From assembly GCA_958496175.1 (NCBI GenBank), contig OY292274.1, positions 52,586,630-52,650,629 of the forward strand: 64,000 nucleotides of DNA. The letters are read 5' to 3'. The notes under the pieces were generated by a model. The model was not told the DNA's origin. It searched no databases and saw only the letters and a list, made by a program, of their open reading frames with translations. A program made the position numbers and the translations under genes. This document shows, piece after piece, positions 24,301 to 36,939 of this stretch. This DNA comes from Sisyra terminalis. Taxonomy: Eukaryota; Arthropoda; Insecta; Neuroptera; Sisyridae. Each line of letters starts with the position of its first letter. Position 1 is the first letter of the stretch.

Positions 24301-24689
24301 TTAAATAATAAAGGTCAGTTATTATATTTCCTTTGGTATGTCAGTCACTATATATACCTAGTTATAACCCCGTCATACACCCTTAAACTTGGAATTGAGC
24401 AATTGATAGTGGACTTTCATCAACTTGGATGATGCATGAACTTTAAATTACATTCTCTCTTTAGTTACTTAAATTGTTTTCCAGTTAATTTAGGTGATTA
24501 AAGTGAAAATCAAATCAAATGGTTATATTAAGATATACGAGTAATAGAAAAAACGATAACAAGATCGTTGGAAAACTAAAATTATGGCTAATTACGGCAA
24601 GAGCATTTAAAACAGTAATGTAAACTTAGCGCTCATTCAAGGAAATCTTTTATAAGAAAAAAATGTTATTTTTTTCCGTCACTTTATAA
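21371..24689. other. Unassigned DNA with some GC-balanced patches
   Basis: No gene supported. Patches at 21378-21600, 22130-22330 and 22560-22940 are less AT-rich and have open frames of 60-85 codons, but none shows family motifs or splice-bounded exon structure. A low-complexity AAGTAA/AAGTAAGA stretch lies at 23795-23850 and a GTGTGT-like stretch at 23030-23065. Confidence 0.4.
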
Positions 24690-24830
24690 CTACGAAGGTA
24701 TTTAGCGATTCGTGAGTTAATAAAAATCCGTAAATCGAAAAATATTGAAAATTTGCTCGTAACGAGATTTGATCCCAACACCTGCTGGTATTGAAACGCT
24801 CACTGGACCACTTGGCCACCAGTAGGTTCA
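24690..24830 (-). repeat. tRNA-derived SINE, copy D
   Basis: The minus strand starts at about 24830 with CCTACTGGTGGCCAAGTGG (A box), then a B-box-like GGGATCAAATCTCG. The shared body follows (GAGCAAATTTTC, then TTATTAACTCACGAATCGC). The B box is diverged from GGTTCGA. This is the same family as 2.4 and 35.8 kb. Confidence 0.75.
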
Positions 24831-27119
24831 TGTTGATTTTGTTTAATAAAAGATTTTAGATTAAAAAATTCAGATATATTTGTTCAAAATTTTTTTTTTA
24901 AATTGGGATCTAAAGTCCTCCACATGACCAGCGTTAAATCCTTAACTTAGAACAAATCATACAATATTTATTCTATAATGAAGTGTTCTATTAAACAGTA
25001 CACATTTTTCCAGGATACAGCTTTATGCTATAATTTGGTTCATTCTTAAAGAATAAATTCGGGCCATATATATTCATTGGCTTCAACCATGGTGTAAAAT
25101 ATAATTTTATTTTTATAATAAAAATATGAAACTTTTTTTTAGTAATCTCGCCGATAAAGCTCAAAAGAATCTTACGAATCTTTAATTGTTTCTATCGTTG
25201 ATATAATTAAACAGCTACAATCTTATATGACTATAAAACTATCAAAATCATAAAGTTTCATAACCATTTTTAAACCTCCAACCCTCTTTTATATTAAACA
25301 AAATAATTGGGGGCACATAAAATCAAATATTGAAATATTTTTGCACATTATCGATACTTTTTTAATCGGTTTATATATCTCGTAGTAATTCGTATATCTT
25401 TTAAAGTACAAATTAATTAATACTACCATTAAAAATGACTCGTTTTTGTGGAAATTAAACACGAAATCAATAAGAAAAAAATGGTGAAATATTTTCACAA
25501 ACTATTAATGTTGTCGAATTTGTTAACACCTGCCAAAAAGTATCGTTTTGTGATGTGCAGTTCGGTTTTATAAAAAGTAAATACCTAACTATTACATTCA
25601 TTGAATTCACGATAAAATAAATAGGATAAAGTTATCGGTTATCGATAACTTTATGTATTTATAATATAGGTTATCGGTTTTGGAAACCAGGACTCTGAAT
25701 ATAAGACAACGTAATTTGCATTTAGTTCTTCGTTGGTTATGACTTTTATGAATTTTCCGCCTAATTTGTTTGTTTTGTAATATTTGCAAACTAACAAGAG
25801 CATCTAATATAACTAGATATATAATATACGCTTATAAGTATTCTGGTAGTAATGCATATGAGTTCCAAGAATCCAGCAAAAAGTATATTTTTCTGTTGAC
25901 TTTCTTGTGTGTTATGTTTACAATTACATACTTCGCTGTAAATATTAATTTCTATTAATTGTATACTATAATTTATATTAATTGTAGACTTATGGAAGAT
26001 TTAAAAGTTTGTTAGGAAATATATTTACTTAAAAGAACCTGCGACAAACTAAGAACAATCCTTGAAAATAAAGTTTAGTGTTGGAACTAAATAAGTTGTC
26101 CTGTTTTGTAGAGATTGATGAAAATATGGTAAAAGATTTTACTAATCTAAGTCAACGATACCCTAATTTATATTCAAATCATTACAATCTCTTTTTTTTT
26201 TAGTTTTGATTTGATTTTTTTTTGTATTTTGAAATTGTATGATTAATTAAAATTTAAAACCAAAATAATATGGCTGTAAGTATATATTGTAATTTGTCGT
26301 TTCATTAAATCAGCTTTTAATATTTGGGACACTAATACAAGTACTAATCACAGCTATCGAATGAAAAAATACGATTTTTTTAGATAACTTCCATAAATCT
26401 TGGCTACTTAAAAAGTGAGTATTAAAATTATATTGGATGTTCAAATTCGTTCAACTGTATTAAACAGTTGTAATATAATATAAGTAAACTATATATTTTT
26501 ATATTTACTTCAGTAACTTGCAAAAAACCCATATAAAATATTTCGATCAATTTACATTTGGCAAAGAAAAGTCACCATTTTATTTCATTGAAGGTGTAGC
26601 AGAAAGTTTTGTAATTAAACGTTCTGTTGCATTATAACGGAAAAACTTTTATCATAATTTAAAAGTTCAATGACTTCCTCAAATGCCTTCGTAACGAATT
26701 CTAAATGCATTCAATTTATTTTCATTAAAGAATACCAAGAAATAGGATATATAAATGTAGTGGTAAGTTTTTCTTCTTAACTTAATTGGGAAAAATTGAA
26801 TCGTTTATTTTGAAAGTGGCCCAAGTCTATTCCAAAAATAGTTCAAATACTTTCTTCTTTTTTAAATTATAGTTAACATACATTAAAATATCAGAAAATT
26901 TATAATTGTTGTGCTGAAAACTCATATTAAATTAATAATTTGCAAAACAATACTTAATTCACTTGAAATGAGCATAACTTGATATAATTGTAAATTAAAA
27001 GCTACGGTACGGACTATTCATGCAATGGACTAAGGTCTTTTTAAAATTGACGGCTCAATTACTTTTAACAAGTACATTGGCCTGTAAAGAAATTCTCATT
27101 CAAAAAATTATTATAAGAA
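24831..27119. other. Unassigned AT-rich DNA
   Basis: No gene recognised. A short hairpin at about 25628-25652 (AAAGTTATCG, loop, CGATAACTTT) includes TATCGATA. That palindrome is bound by DREF in Drosophila, but one site alone is weak evidence. Confidence 0.4.
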
Positions 27120-27590
27120 CACCAATTTTTAAAGAATTTTCTTTCTTAAATAGTATCCGAAGTTCCTTTGGGCATCAAATTATTTTAAAAAAAGGAACTT
27201 TATTACTTATCTTAAGTTACTTTTGAAGATACTTTAATATATTGATTTTAGTTACATTGTATACTATACATCTACTAAGTTTCGTGACGTAAAAGGTAAA
27301 GTTCTTAAGTAATCAGGTAATGTATTTCTTGTCTTTATTAGTTTTATAAAATAGAAATTAAGGGAAGGCTAAATTCCTGTAAGCGCAACATACTTTAAAA
27401 AGACAATGGAAGATTCATATAAAAGGTATTGAATTAAAGAAAATAAAACTCTTTAATCTCTCGGTATCTTGGTATCTAAGGTATTTTTTAAGTTACAAGA
27501 AACAATTCGTTTTAAAAAGTTTCTAAGAAAGTTGATATTTCTGTCAAAAAATAAAGGAACTTAGATTCAGTAGCTCTGATTGTTGGAAAT
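27120..27590 (+). mobile_element. ~0.5-kb dispersed element, copy 1 (possibly hAT-like)
   Basis: Shares CCTTTGGGCATCAAATTATT, CTAAGTTTCGTGACGTAAAA, GGTAAAGTT, CTCGGTATCTTGGTATCTAA and AAAAAATAAAGGAACTTAG with the reverse complement of 39800-40375. Runs of AAGTAACTT and AAGATACTT near the ends, and an end-like ACTCTGATT, recall small hAT-type elements. No protein is encoded. Confidence 0.6.
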
Positions 27591-27779
27591 ATATCAGTAA
27601 TAGATATTTTATAACAACGCAAGATAATATGTATGTACTTGCATAGTCTTCAGTACGTTAAAATGGTTTATGATTATTTTTCTATTCTATTATTACAGTA
27701 AAGTCATTCGACTTCACTTTATAAAATTTCGTATCTCACATTACTCAGGGTCAAGATACCAGTGATTTCAAAAATTCAG

Positions 27780-28170
27780 TGTTTCCCGGGTCCCTATTTA
27801 AATAGTTTAAACCAAACGACTGGGAAAACCTCAGCAACCAGCGTACTAGTTGTTTTTTGACTATTTCGGTTCCAGGCTTTAGAATCCTTAGTTCCTTGTC
27901 TTGATTTATTCAGAATGCTGCATTTCCACGGAACATGAAAACCAGTTTTGTACTCTAACTGACTGAATCTGCATATTAGATCAACCATATGTATTCCAAT
28001 TGTATGTAGGCGTTTCCTAAGTCCTTAATGGTTGGTTATTGGACCCGTTAACATTAAAACTTATTTTTGAATGGGAAAAATATTTCGGTAGTTAGGTCAT
28101 GGTCATTTCAGGCATGGTTTTCCCATATTTTTTTGATAGTGTCTATGGAGTTTTATAAACCGAAAATAAT
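27780..28170 (-). pseudogene. LINE RNase H-tail remnant
   Basis: The minus-strand translation reads LTGPITNH, a stop, GLRKRLHTIGIHMVDLICRF, SQLEYKTGFHVPWKCSILN and KSRQG. It follows the common LINE tail LTGHCxLRxHLHxxG...C-x-x-C...E-x-E-T-x-x-H-V-L-C-x-C-P. Several cysteines and one glutamate have mutated, and the first block has a stop. It is a different lineage from the 60-kb copy. Confidence 0.65.
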
Positions 28171-31100
28171 TGGTTTTCGAAAAGCTTCGAAACCGAACTT
28201 TCTTAAATACTATCTCAATATTATTAGATAAATTGACGATTTTTGCTGTTAGAATTGTCAATTATATAACTTTTCTGTAAAGTTTTGACTACAACTAGTA
28301 TTCGATTATTACTATTTACTTAAAAATGTTAAATTTCATTAAAAATTAATGAATAAAAATTAAATAATTATCTTCAAAACTTAAAATTCAGATTTAAACA
28401 ACTTTAATGAATTAGAGTTTATGACAAAACCTATGTTTTTTGATTTGAATAAAAAAAATGTATTTTCATCACAAAGCCACAATCTATTCATAATAACCTT
28501 ACGAATAAATTCATTTAGTAAATTACCACACCAACAATATAAATTTAAAAAAAACAGCTTTTAATGGCACTTGCAACACCACATGTGTGACAGTAAAAAA
28601 TATAATCTGGTTAAATAAAAGTTGTAAAAATACGTTATAGCAAACTATGGACCATATTCGTAATAGAGTAATAAATGTTAACTACAATGTAAAATTGTTG
28701 TATTATTTCCAGACAAGTTTATCATTATAAACAAATGATTATATACGGCTAGAAAGGTTTTATATTTGTTCTAAAACAAAACCGTATTCATGCCTAAGCA
28801 TAATTTTCTTCAACAGTTCAGTGCTAACATGTTGTTCAATCATAAGGAGTTAAATTTAAATAAATTATTGCTATATGTTTGCTATACTTATTTATTGCAG
28901 GTATAAATGGGGAACTATAAATTATCAATGAGGAAAAAAAATAAACAAATATCAAATTTTAGAATTGTAAAAAGATATAATTATTCATTGAATCGTAGCA
29001 AATAAATAAAATGTCTTTCATACCCAACTATTATAAATTCTTCGAAACTGTTATTTATCTTGTATTTTATTTTGCGTGCGTAACTCTCATGATGTTTAAA
29101 AGTGTGAAACAAATATGAACTAAGGTAAAAAACTTTTACCAAAATCACTATATCGTTTTTCTTTTCGGATTAAAGAACAAAGAAAACCTTGCTAATAAAT
29201 TAAAATGTTTTATAAACCCAGAAAGAAGACTTTTCTTTGTCACTGAAATTAGAATTGGAAAATCGATAATTTTTATTTGTTTTTGGTGCAATGGATATGT
29301 TATTACCTCATTTTTTTTATATATTTAGTTACAAGTTTTCAACGAAAAAATATTTAAGATACAAAGATTTGAATATTGTAGTTTTAATCAAAGATTTTAC
29401 CTTGAAAATGTAAGATTGAGATAATCAAAAATTAAAACGAAAAATTGATGTTCATAATGGTTTGGTTCCGAATTTAATTCGTATAATTATGTTATGGAAG
29501 TAGTTTGAAGGAAAATATTGAATCCACGTTAGGCACAGACAGTGTGAATTATTGTTTGAGGAGTGTTAACTGCTTTAAAGCATGCAAGATCAAGCTTTCG
29601 GCCGAAGGACTTATAATAAAACGCACAGATAGCAATTTCAATTAAGAATTACGATTGACCTAGTTAAAAAGTATATAAATGTTTAAATCAAGTTTGTTTC
29701 AAAAAATTACCTTAACATTTCACCATTTTAGAGAACTGAATGCAAGTACAAATCGCTGAAATTTATAAGTCCTTGTCATCAAGATTGTCATATAAAATGC
29801 ACAAATAAAAAACAAACTTAAAGGTTTACCTTGATTTATAAAAAAACCACTATCTTGATTAAAACGAATATTTGTTTGAAGAAATAAATGGTTCAAAACA
29901 AAAATTAAAGCTTCCTTTACTTAAAACCAAATCAAATAAGATAACAAAGCCGATTAAAATGTGGTATCATGCTAAAATCGATGACAAAACCAGAACAATT
30001 TGTCGAAACGAAATCGAAATTAACTGACCGTTTTTTCTGGGACGATTAAATATTAGTGAACAAAAGCACGAATACTTCTGTTTCAATATTTGCAACAAAG
30101 AAAAAAAGGACAAATTAATTAAAAAAATCATCAAACAAAATAAAATTGCTATCGAGTTTTTATAATAAAACAATCCTTGAATATTGGATTGTCACTAAAG
30201 TTCTGTACGTTATCAATAAACTTATTAAAATTACAATAAAACTTTGTAAAAACTAACCTGGAAACTCATTTTAATTGTTTTAGTGCTTTATTATAATTCT
30301 GGTACACTTATACACTTATATATGTATACATAATCTCTATTGTTATTCAATTAAAAGAAATGTCAGATACAGACATCGAAATAAGGATTTCGCAGTCTGA
30401 AAATTATTTTATTGAAATCTATTGAAATCAAGCCTCGTCAGTTTTACAAAGAATTCCCGAGCTTTTATATAGTTTCTGTTTCATTTGTATAAAAAGGTTG
30501 ATATCGAATGTTGGTGTAAAAACAATGAATAATAAATGACCAATGTATTGATCAAATTTCTAATTTCATTCTTCGAGGAGTAATTATTTGAAATGTATAT
30601 TTTCTACGTTTTTTTAGAATTCTCATACATAATTTATACTGTCATCATTGAGTAGTCATTGACATTAACCATTGTTCAACTTGTATTTGTTGAGAGTTTA
30701 AGTGAGTTCTTAAAGGAAAAAAAATCTTTCAAATTCGAAACATATGAATTGATAGTCAATATTGTATGGTGTAAGTCGGTAATTAATTTTTCTACAATAA
30801 ATAGTGTTTTTAATTCGTAGAAGAGTAGTTTCACGTTTGCTATAACGCGTTCTTACGCAGTAGATGGGTGACGATGGTCATAAATAATTGAATACTTATT
30901 TTTAGAAAAAACATATTTTTTTCTCGATAATATTTTCTTGAAAACAGAAATATATCAGGACAGAAAGAAAATAAATATAAAAAGCTTAAGTACATATTTC
31001 ATTGATATTGGCATATTAAAGGATACTTGAATATCAATTTATGATAAAAATATATAATTTTTTATTTATTTATTTAATTCTGGCAATATTCAATAGAGAT

Positions 31101-31440
31101 GCTTAGCACACCTGTACCAAGACCCAAGAAAAACACAATTACCGAATTCATCGATCAAAAGTGTTAACCTGCTAAGTTCATTTTAAGTATAATAAAATAA
31201 AAGTATAGTAAAATATAATATTTTCTTGAAAAGAAAAATTTGTTTAACCACGAAACAATCTTGGTACCACTATGAAAATATTTTGAGATTAATATTTAAT
31301 AAACTATCATTAAAATGCCTGATTTTTCTTAAATTTTTTTAAAGGATACTACCTAGTAAAAAAAATAAATAAAAAACACTTATATACTTGAATTCAATTG
31401 CTTTTGCTTAATCTGAAAATGGACAAAAATTACACATAAA
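28171..31440. other. Unassigned AT-rich DNA
   Basis: Very AT-rich, with long poly-A/T runs. No gene, RNA gene or repeat with recognisable ends was found. Confidence 0.45.
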
Positions 31441-31920
31441 AAAATTATTTTACGTGTACAAATCCTCATTCCATACTGTTTTGCTTAATAAATAAAAAGT
31501 ATTTTCCATACTTATCAATAAGCCTTATATATGTTCATTGTTAATATTCGCCTTGCCAATATTCGAACAGAATGTTTTAAGCAATGCACTAATATCTGAT
31601 GACAGCCCTGACACTATGTTCAATGCAAAAGACTATTGACCAATGGGATTGCGAGATTTGAAGACATTCATTTGTTTTGATTGTTGAAATTTTGAAAATT
31701 TTAGAAAGCCACTCCCAGATTTAAATTGATTCTACTATTTCTAGAATACGGAACATTTTATGGTGTGACGTCATTCAGGGTCTATCAATACATGAATTAT
31801 AATTAATGGGTTAGATTAAAAAATACTTTAAAATAGATTCAAAAACATAATATTAAGTTTTTTTTTTGTTTAGAAGAAACAAAAATTAATGGTAATTATT
31901 CAAATTAAAGGTAAATGAAA
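31441..31920 (+). mobile_element. ~0.67-kb MITE family, copy 2 (right side truncated)
   Basis: Begins with the family's terminal motif (AAATTATTTTACGTGTACAA). It then carries TATGTTCAATGCAAAAGAC, CATTTGTTTTGATTGTTGAA, AAAGCCACTCCCAG, GTGACGTCATTC and ATCAATACATGAATTATAAT in the same order as copy 1. The right terminus was not found; similarity fades after about 31900. Confidence 0.65.
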
Positions 31921-32169
31921 GAACCTCTAGACCCTAAAATTTTTGTTGGTGTTGTACTGTTGGAAGTTTGATTGCTTGGCTTTTAGAAGCTACATGAATA
32001 AAAATAATTTTGAAAATGGATTGACCAATTAATCTAAATTAAAATTTGGGAAAAGGTCATAAATTTTGGAGTTGCAAACTTATTATTCATGCAGACTACT
32101 ATGTATAATTCGTCCTGCTGTATCAACAATTTAATAATAATTTAATTTCTGATTTTTAATCTCTGGTCT

Positions 32170-32480
32170 TGCAAAATTGAGGTTTAAACAGCTATACTGG
32201 GAAGAAAATCCGTAATGTCATTGAAAAATAAACTTCTCCTTTACAAAACCATAATAGTACCAATAAGGAGTTATGGGATCGAATTGTGGGTTTGTGCTGG
32301 CAAATCAAGTATAGTAGTGATCCAAAAGTGTCAGTTCAAGTTTTTACGATTTATCACTGATGTGCCATGGTATGTCACCAACGATATGCACCAAAGACTT
32401 ATAGGCAAGGTTTATAAAATACGCAGGTGGCCTCATGGTGGCTACGTGATGGATACGTGACGTATCCAGAAGAAATTCGT
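32170..32480 (+). pseudogene. Jockey-type LINE fragment
   Basis: The frame reads LGRKSVMSLKNKLLLYKTII, VPIRSYGIELWVCAGKSS, IVVIQKCQFKFLRFITDVPW and YVTNDMHQ. This matches the conserved block between reverse transcriptase and RNase H in Jockey-like elements (LS-x-x-NKLLLYK...P-x-W-x-Y-G-I-x-LWG...APWYV-x-N). It is open from 32215 to 32460 but has lost both flanking domains. The ATG at 32215 is internal to the ancestral frame. Confidence 0.8.
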
Positions 32481-35400
32481 ACATATCTTCAGACTGATCA
32501 ATTTCAAAATTCTTCGTATGACGTCATTTTTTTTTTCTAATGGAGCAACCTGTGTAATTTACAAACTTTGACTTAAAGGTACATAAATTCTATTACAGAT
32601 ATGATCAAACACAGAAGTTAAGCTCATTTCATAAGGCTGATGGAGCATACAAATTCGTTGATGGACCTATTTCTAAATCACTAAACTAGCAGAAGACTAA
32701 AATCAAAGAGAACTTCTAATAAGCTAAGATCATATTAACAAGAAGATGTCCTACTGGAAATTTCCTTCATTCGGCCATTGGGAGCTCAAGAGCTCCAGCC
32801 AGGACTACAAATTACCTTAAATTAGCTCATAGGTTGTTTAAACTGATTGCTTATCTACAGATAAACTAATCTCTGATCTACGTAATATTAATCGTGATTA
32901 GTATAAGACTTAAATTAGTGACTTAGGCTTTTAGGAATAGTTCCATAGTAATTGCTATATATACAGAAGGGAAACGGAACTATTACCATACGAGAAGTTT
33001 CTAAAGATAAGTACCAGCATTGTCTATTTTCTGATCTAGTATTAGCGACTCTGACTGGTCTAGATTGTGGTAATCTATCTATACCATAATATCATACCAG
33101 TAATATACAAAGGCATACGCTTGTAAATACACAAAAATATATAACGAAATATAGTAAATAAGTAAAAGTAAATAAAAGTAATAGTAAATAAGAAATAAGT
33201 ATATAATGAATGTAACTCCACTACTCTACATGCATAGCTATAAAATACTATAGCAAAAGTGTCACGATGGTCAAAATCTTACATTTTCTTGGTCTAGCTT
33301 TCATTTATAGTAGTAACTAAAAAAGTAAAATCCGATAAGAAACTTCGTCTATATAAACTTCAAACTCAAAGGGCTTATCATTCCATGTTCCGATGTTATC
33401 AACCTTCAAAATAAAACTGGGTAAAAATAAGAAGAAGATTTTAATTTCGCCTTTTAATTGAAAGTAGTTGCTTTATGTTATAGTGAAAATCTCAAAAAAA
33501 AGTTTAAATTAAAGTATAGGAATTTTCTTTTTTTTGTGGGTACCAATAGATCCTAAGCCTTAGTAAATATTATTCAAACACTTGTTATATTTTACTTAGG
33601 CATTACATGCGAAAACTGGAAAAGAGAAACTGTAAACTGAATCTAATCCTAACTTTCATGATTACGTTTCTTGCATGTCTTGATATATTTTGGTAAATAT
33701 TATATTATAGATTACTGACTAAATCTTTGTTTTACTTTGATAATAACAGTACACCAGATGTGTCGTGTTATTATAAACCTAAATGTAAATAAGTAAAAAA
33801 ATGCACAGTAGAGGTTAGTATTATAATTAATATTGACATTATTACGATAAAAATTTGGTGAAACAAGGTAATAGAAATTATTTCAATTTGAATTTTTGTA
33901 AGGAAACTAAAACAATTTGTATTTTGTTTGTAAGTTAACGACTAAACATTAAGTAAATAGTATATAACACATTATAACAAATGTAAACCATCTAATTCAA
34001 AGACAATAAAAGGGTTGGTAGCTTTGCGACAAAAGGAAATTGTGGCGTCGTTGTTGGCTATGAAAGCGTCGGAGGAATGACGATGGGCTAGTTTAAGTAG
34101 AAAGGCCAGTTTGTGGTTTAACACAGAGTGTTATATGAGAGTTACACTTAACATTGTTGTGGCCAAAAACTCTTGCCATGGAACTAATATATACGACATA
34201 AAGTATATAGGAAAACGTCTCTAATCTTCCCCTATCTCTTTTCGTGATTCATTTATTAAATCGTACCGTCACTTTTCTACAAACAGATAACGCATCAAAA
34301 ACAAGTCGGTCGCTTTTTACCACAATACTAACATCACTTCTCCATTACTGGAGCCGCGGTGGCTCAAATAAATCCAGTTTAAAACTTATTATTACACTAC
34401 CCGGTTTAAAAGTTCGTCTCGTCAATCGGCTTGAGGAATAAACTTTGAGACAACTACGAATGAACGAGTGATAGGAGATTTTCTTTTTCTGTATTCTGTT
34501 TTCTTCTCCTTAAAAAGATGTCACAAACCTTTTTATTAGTGATAGAATATCTATCTACTCCTCGGCTTACATAAATACCTAACTATTACATTAGGATAAG
34601 ATACTATAAGTGTAAGCTTATAAAACAAGAGAATGCAATATAAACTGGGGAAAAAAATCTAAAAACTAAAGTATTTGAAAAACTTTTCAAAATTCGTCTC
34701 AAAGAAAGTTCCATCTATTATTGTAGTAATTGTAATTGAAGGTAAATATGAGATAAATGACATTTAAAATTTTTAAAGTATTTTAAAAAAATGAAAAATT
34801 TATTGTGTTATTTGAAAAAAACAAAGCTTTCAGAAATTAATAAATTTTAATATATTGCCAAGAAATTAAAATCAGAGGATCGACATAATAAATGTACATA
34901 TAGAGAAATATCAAGTTTTGGTCTCCTTACGAATCGCCATATAGCAGTTGCAGTTTAATTCACTACTGATAAATTAGTATTGATATTTGCTTGCCAATCA
35001 AAATACGTATCTAGGGGCAAATTTTTTTTCACAGTTTTTGAACTAAAGTAAAATTAAAAATATTTTATGATTAGTAGATTGCATATCCAACGATGGATAC
35101 ACCTAGGTTGTGAGACCTGAGAACTATTCGATTTTAAGCGAAAACATGTACAAGCAATTAAAATTAAAAAAATAATTTGTGCTAGGTTTACTATGAATGT
35201 ATGAAAATATGTAATGTGAATATAATATGTGAAATATGTAATGTATATCAAATATTTGCGTTTTTGATTATACTTTTTAATTTATCACATCACATTTTTC
35301 AATTGTTAAATCACTGACAAATAAAGAACACCATTTCGGGAACATGTAGAGCAAATTGAAGATACCCATAAAGGTATTTCTTGGGAAATATAGATCGTTT

Positions 35401-35837
35401 TGCTTCATTCGATCAATTTTTGTCAAAACATTTAAAACATTACATATGCGAACCCTGATAGTCGAAATACGTCGTAGTTATATAAAATAATCTAGAATGC
35501 TCTTCATTTATACGATACCTTATTAAATGAATAAATTTCCTTATATTATCTATTTACAGATTCATCACAAAATATCGAAGAATGAATCTTGGAGATTTTT
35601 AAGCATCACAAATTGTCCAGGAGAAATATGTATAAGTATGGGGTAAGATAGACCTAATGTCCTTTATTACCTACTGAATTTCAATTGATATTTAGTGCAG
35701 GAAATCGATTATGGTGATATTATCGAAGTTTTGTGAAAACCAAAGCCAGGAAGAACTTAGGTGATAGTTGAAAAAACTGCACTTATTAAAAAACTATAGT
35801 AATCTTTGAAAACTATTATTGGAGCTATAATAATGTA
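32481..35837. other. Unassigned DNA
   Basis: No gene supported. Simple AAGTAAATA-type repeats lie at about 33140-33205. The segment 34010-34480 is distinctly less AT-rich and repeat-free, with a 65-codon frame lacking family features. It could be an untranslated exon, a regulatory element or an old unrecognised repeat. Confidence 0.4.
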
Positions 35838-35990
35838 GGGCCCACTGGTGACCGAGTGGTCTAGGTGACCGCTCCAAAACTGGTAGGTTTTGGGTTCAAT
35901 CCTAGAATCGAGCAAATTTTTCTTATTTCTCGATAACGAATTTTTATTAACCTTAAAGTCGCTAAAGACCATAGTAATTATAAAACAAAG
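35838..35990 (+). repeat. tRNA-derived SINE, copy E
   Basis: GCCCACTGGTGACCGAGTGG, CCGCTCCAAAACTGGTAGG, then a B-box-like GGGTTCAATCCTAG, then GAATCGAGCAAATTTTTC. The body is CGATAACGAATTTTTATTAA, then TCGCTAAAGACCATAG. This copy and copy A define the consensus. It lies directly left of the fold-back element at 36057. Confidence 0.8.
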
Positions 35991-36152
35991 GTAAAAAGCA
36001 ATTAAAAAAATGATAGGATTAGGCAGTACTTACACAGAATAACGAAAACTTTCACAGAATAATAATGTTTGTCCTATGACTCAAAAAAAAGAGTCATAGT
36101 TATTATCCATTCATGGATAGTAATATATGTCTTATGAGACTCAATTTCTTTT

Positions 36153-36201
36153 TTATTACGACGCGTTTCAACAGTTTTTGACTGTCATCATCAGGTAATA
36201 A
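36153..36201 (-). ncRNA. Hammerhead-ribozyme-like motif, left arm
   Basis: Mirror image of the motif at 36232-36280, read on the minus strand with identical core bases. Transcripts entering the element from either side would each meet one motif first in sense orientation and the other in antisense. Confidence 0.6.
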
Positions 36202-36231
36202 TTATTTTTTTAAAAAAAAATTAAAAAATAA

Positions 36232-36280
36232 TTATTACCTGATGATGACAGTCAAAAACTGTTGAAACGCGTCGTAATAA
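36232..36280 (+). ncRNA. Hammerhead-ribozyme-like motif, right arm
   Basis: The order is stem I TTATTAC (36232-36238), core CTGATGA (36239-36245), a hairpin GACAGT/ACTGTT with loop CAAAA, GAAA (36264-36267), the self-complementary ACGCGT (36267-36272), C at 36273 and stem I partner GTAATAA (36274-36280). Stem I is 7 bp and perfect. The palindromic stem III suggests it would act as a dimer, as proposed for Penelope-type hammerheads. One imperfection is an extra U between the core and stem II. Cleavage would be after C36273. Function is inferred, not shown. Confidence 0.6.
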
Positions 36281-36376
36281 AGAAGAAATTGAGTCTCATA
36301 AGCCATATATTATCATCCATGAATGAATAATAACTATGACTCTTTTTTTTGAGTCATATGACAAACATTATTATTC

Positions 36377-36939
36377 ATAAATTGGTTTTATAATTTTCAA
36401 GGCATAAAATAATGAATCTTACTTTCTGGTTCTTTTATTCTCTACCTCAAGTAATGAGAATTCAGCATTGGATTTATAAGTTTTTCTTCTAGATCATGCT
36501 ATTTTTTATAAAATATTAAAAGCAGGATTTTTTATATTTCTGCAATAAACTTCTTGATTTGTATCGTGGAATAATGATTGAAATACTGAAGTGTATAGTA
36601 CTTGATGAGTTATTTTCCTGTTATAATTCCATCAAATATGAATCTACTCATCGACTCTTTAAAAAGTACTCTAGTTACTTATTTCCACTTTAAAGGGGAT
36701 TTACTTTTTATTGCATTCTTTTCATTAAAAGTCTATAAAGAAATTTAAAAGGATAGAAATTATATTTTTTGTTGAAAATAAAATAAAAATAAAGCACAAA
36801 TAATTGGGTTTGTGATTTTTTTTTTTTTGTGATAAATGGAAAGATCATATATTAGTTTTATAGCAAAACTATTTTTTATTTTTTTATTTTCGCAATAATT
36901 TAAAAGTTATTTCAAAATAAAAATTAATTTTTGAATTTT
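36377..36939. other. Unassigned AT-rich DNA
   Basis: Between the palindrome and the THAP relic. A long poly-T lies at about 36817-36830. Nothing else recognised. Confidence 0.45.

Larger units (their letters stand above)
36057..36376. mobile_element. 320-bp near-perfect palindromic element
   Basis: The arms begin GAATAATAATGTTTGTC at 36057 and end GACAAACATTATTATTC at 36376. Pairing runs inward with no insertions or deletions: every matched pair I checked sums to 72433, centre 36216.5. By eye there are only about half a dozen mismatches over the ~95 outer bases compared. The spacer is a short A/T run. The high arm identity means the palindrome formed, or was corrected, recently. Each arm carries a hammerhead-like motif. 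A single-arm relative lies at 18768. Penelope-like retroelements are known for inverted structures and hammerhead motifs, so a PLE-derived origin is the leading idea. Confidence 0.9.

Noticed and set aside
25628..25652. TATCGATA-containing hairpin as a DREF promoter site
   Set aside because: A single palindromic site in AT-rich DNA with no adjacent gene start is not enough to call a promoter.
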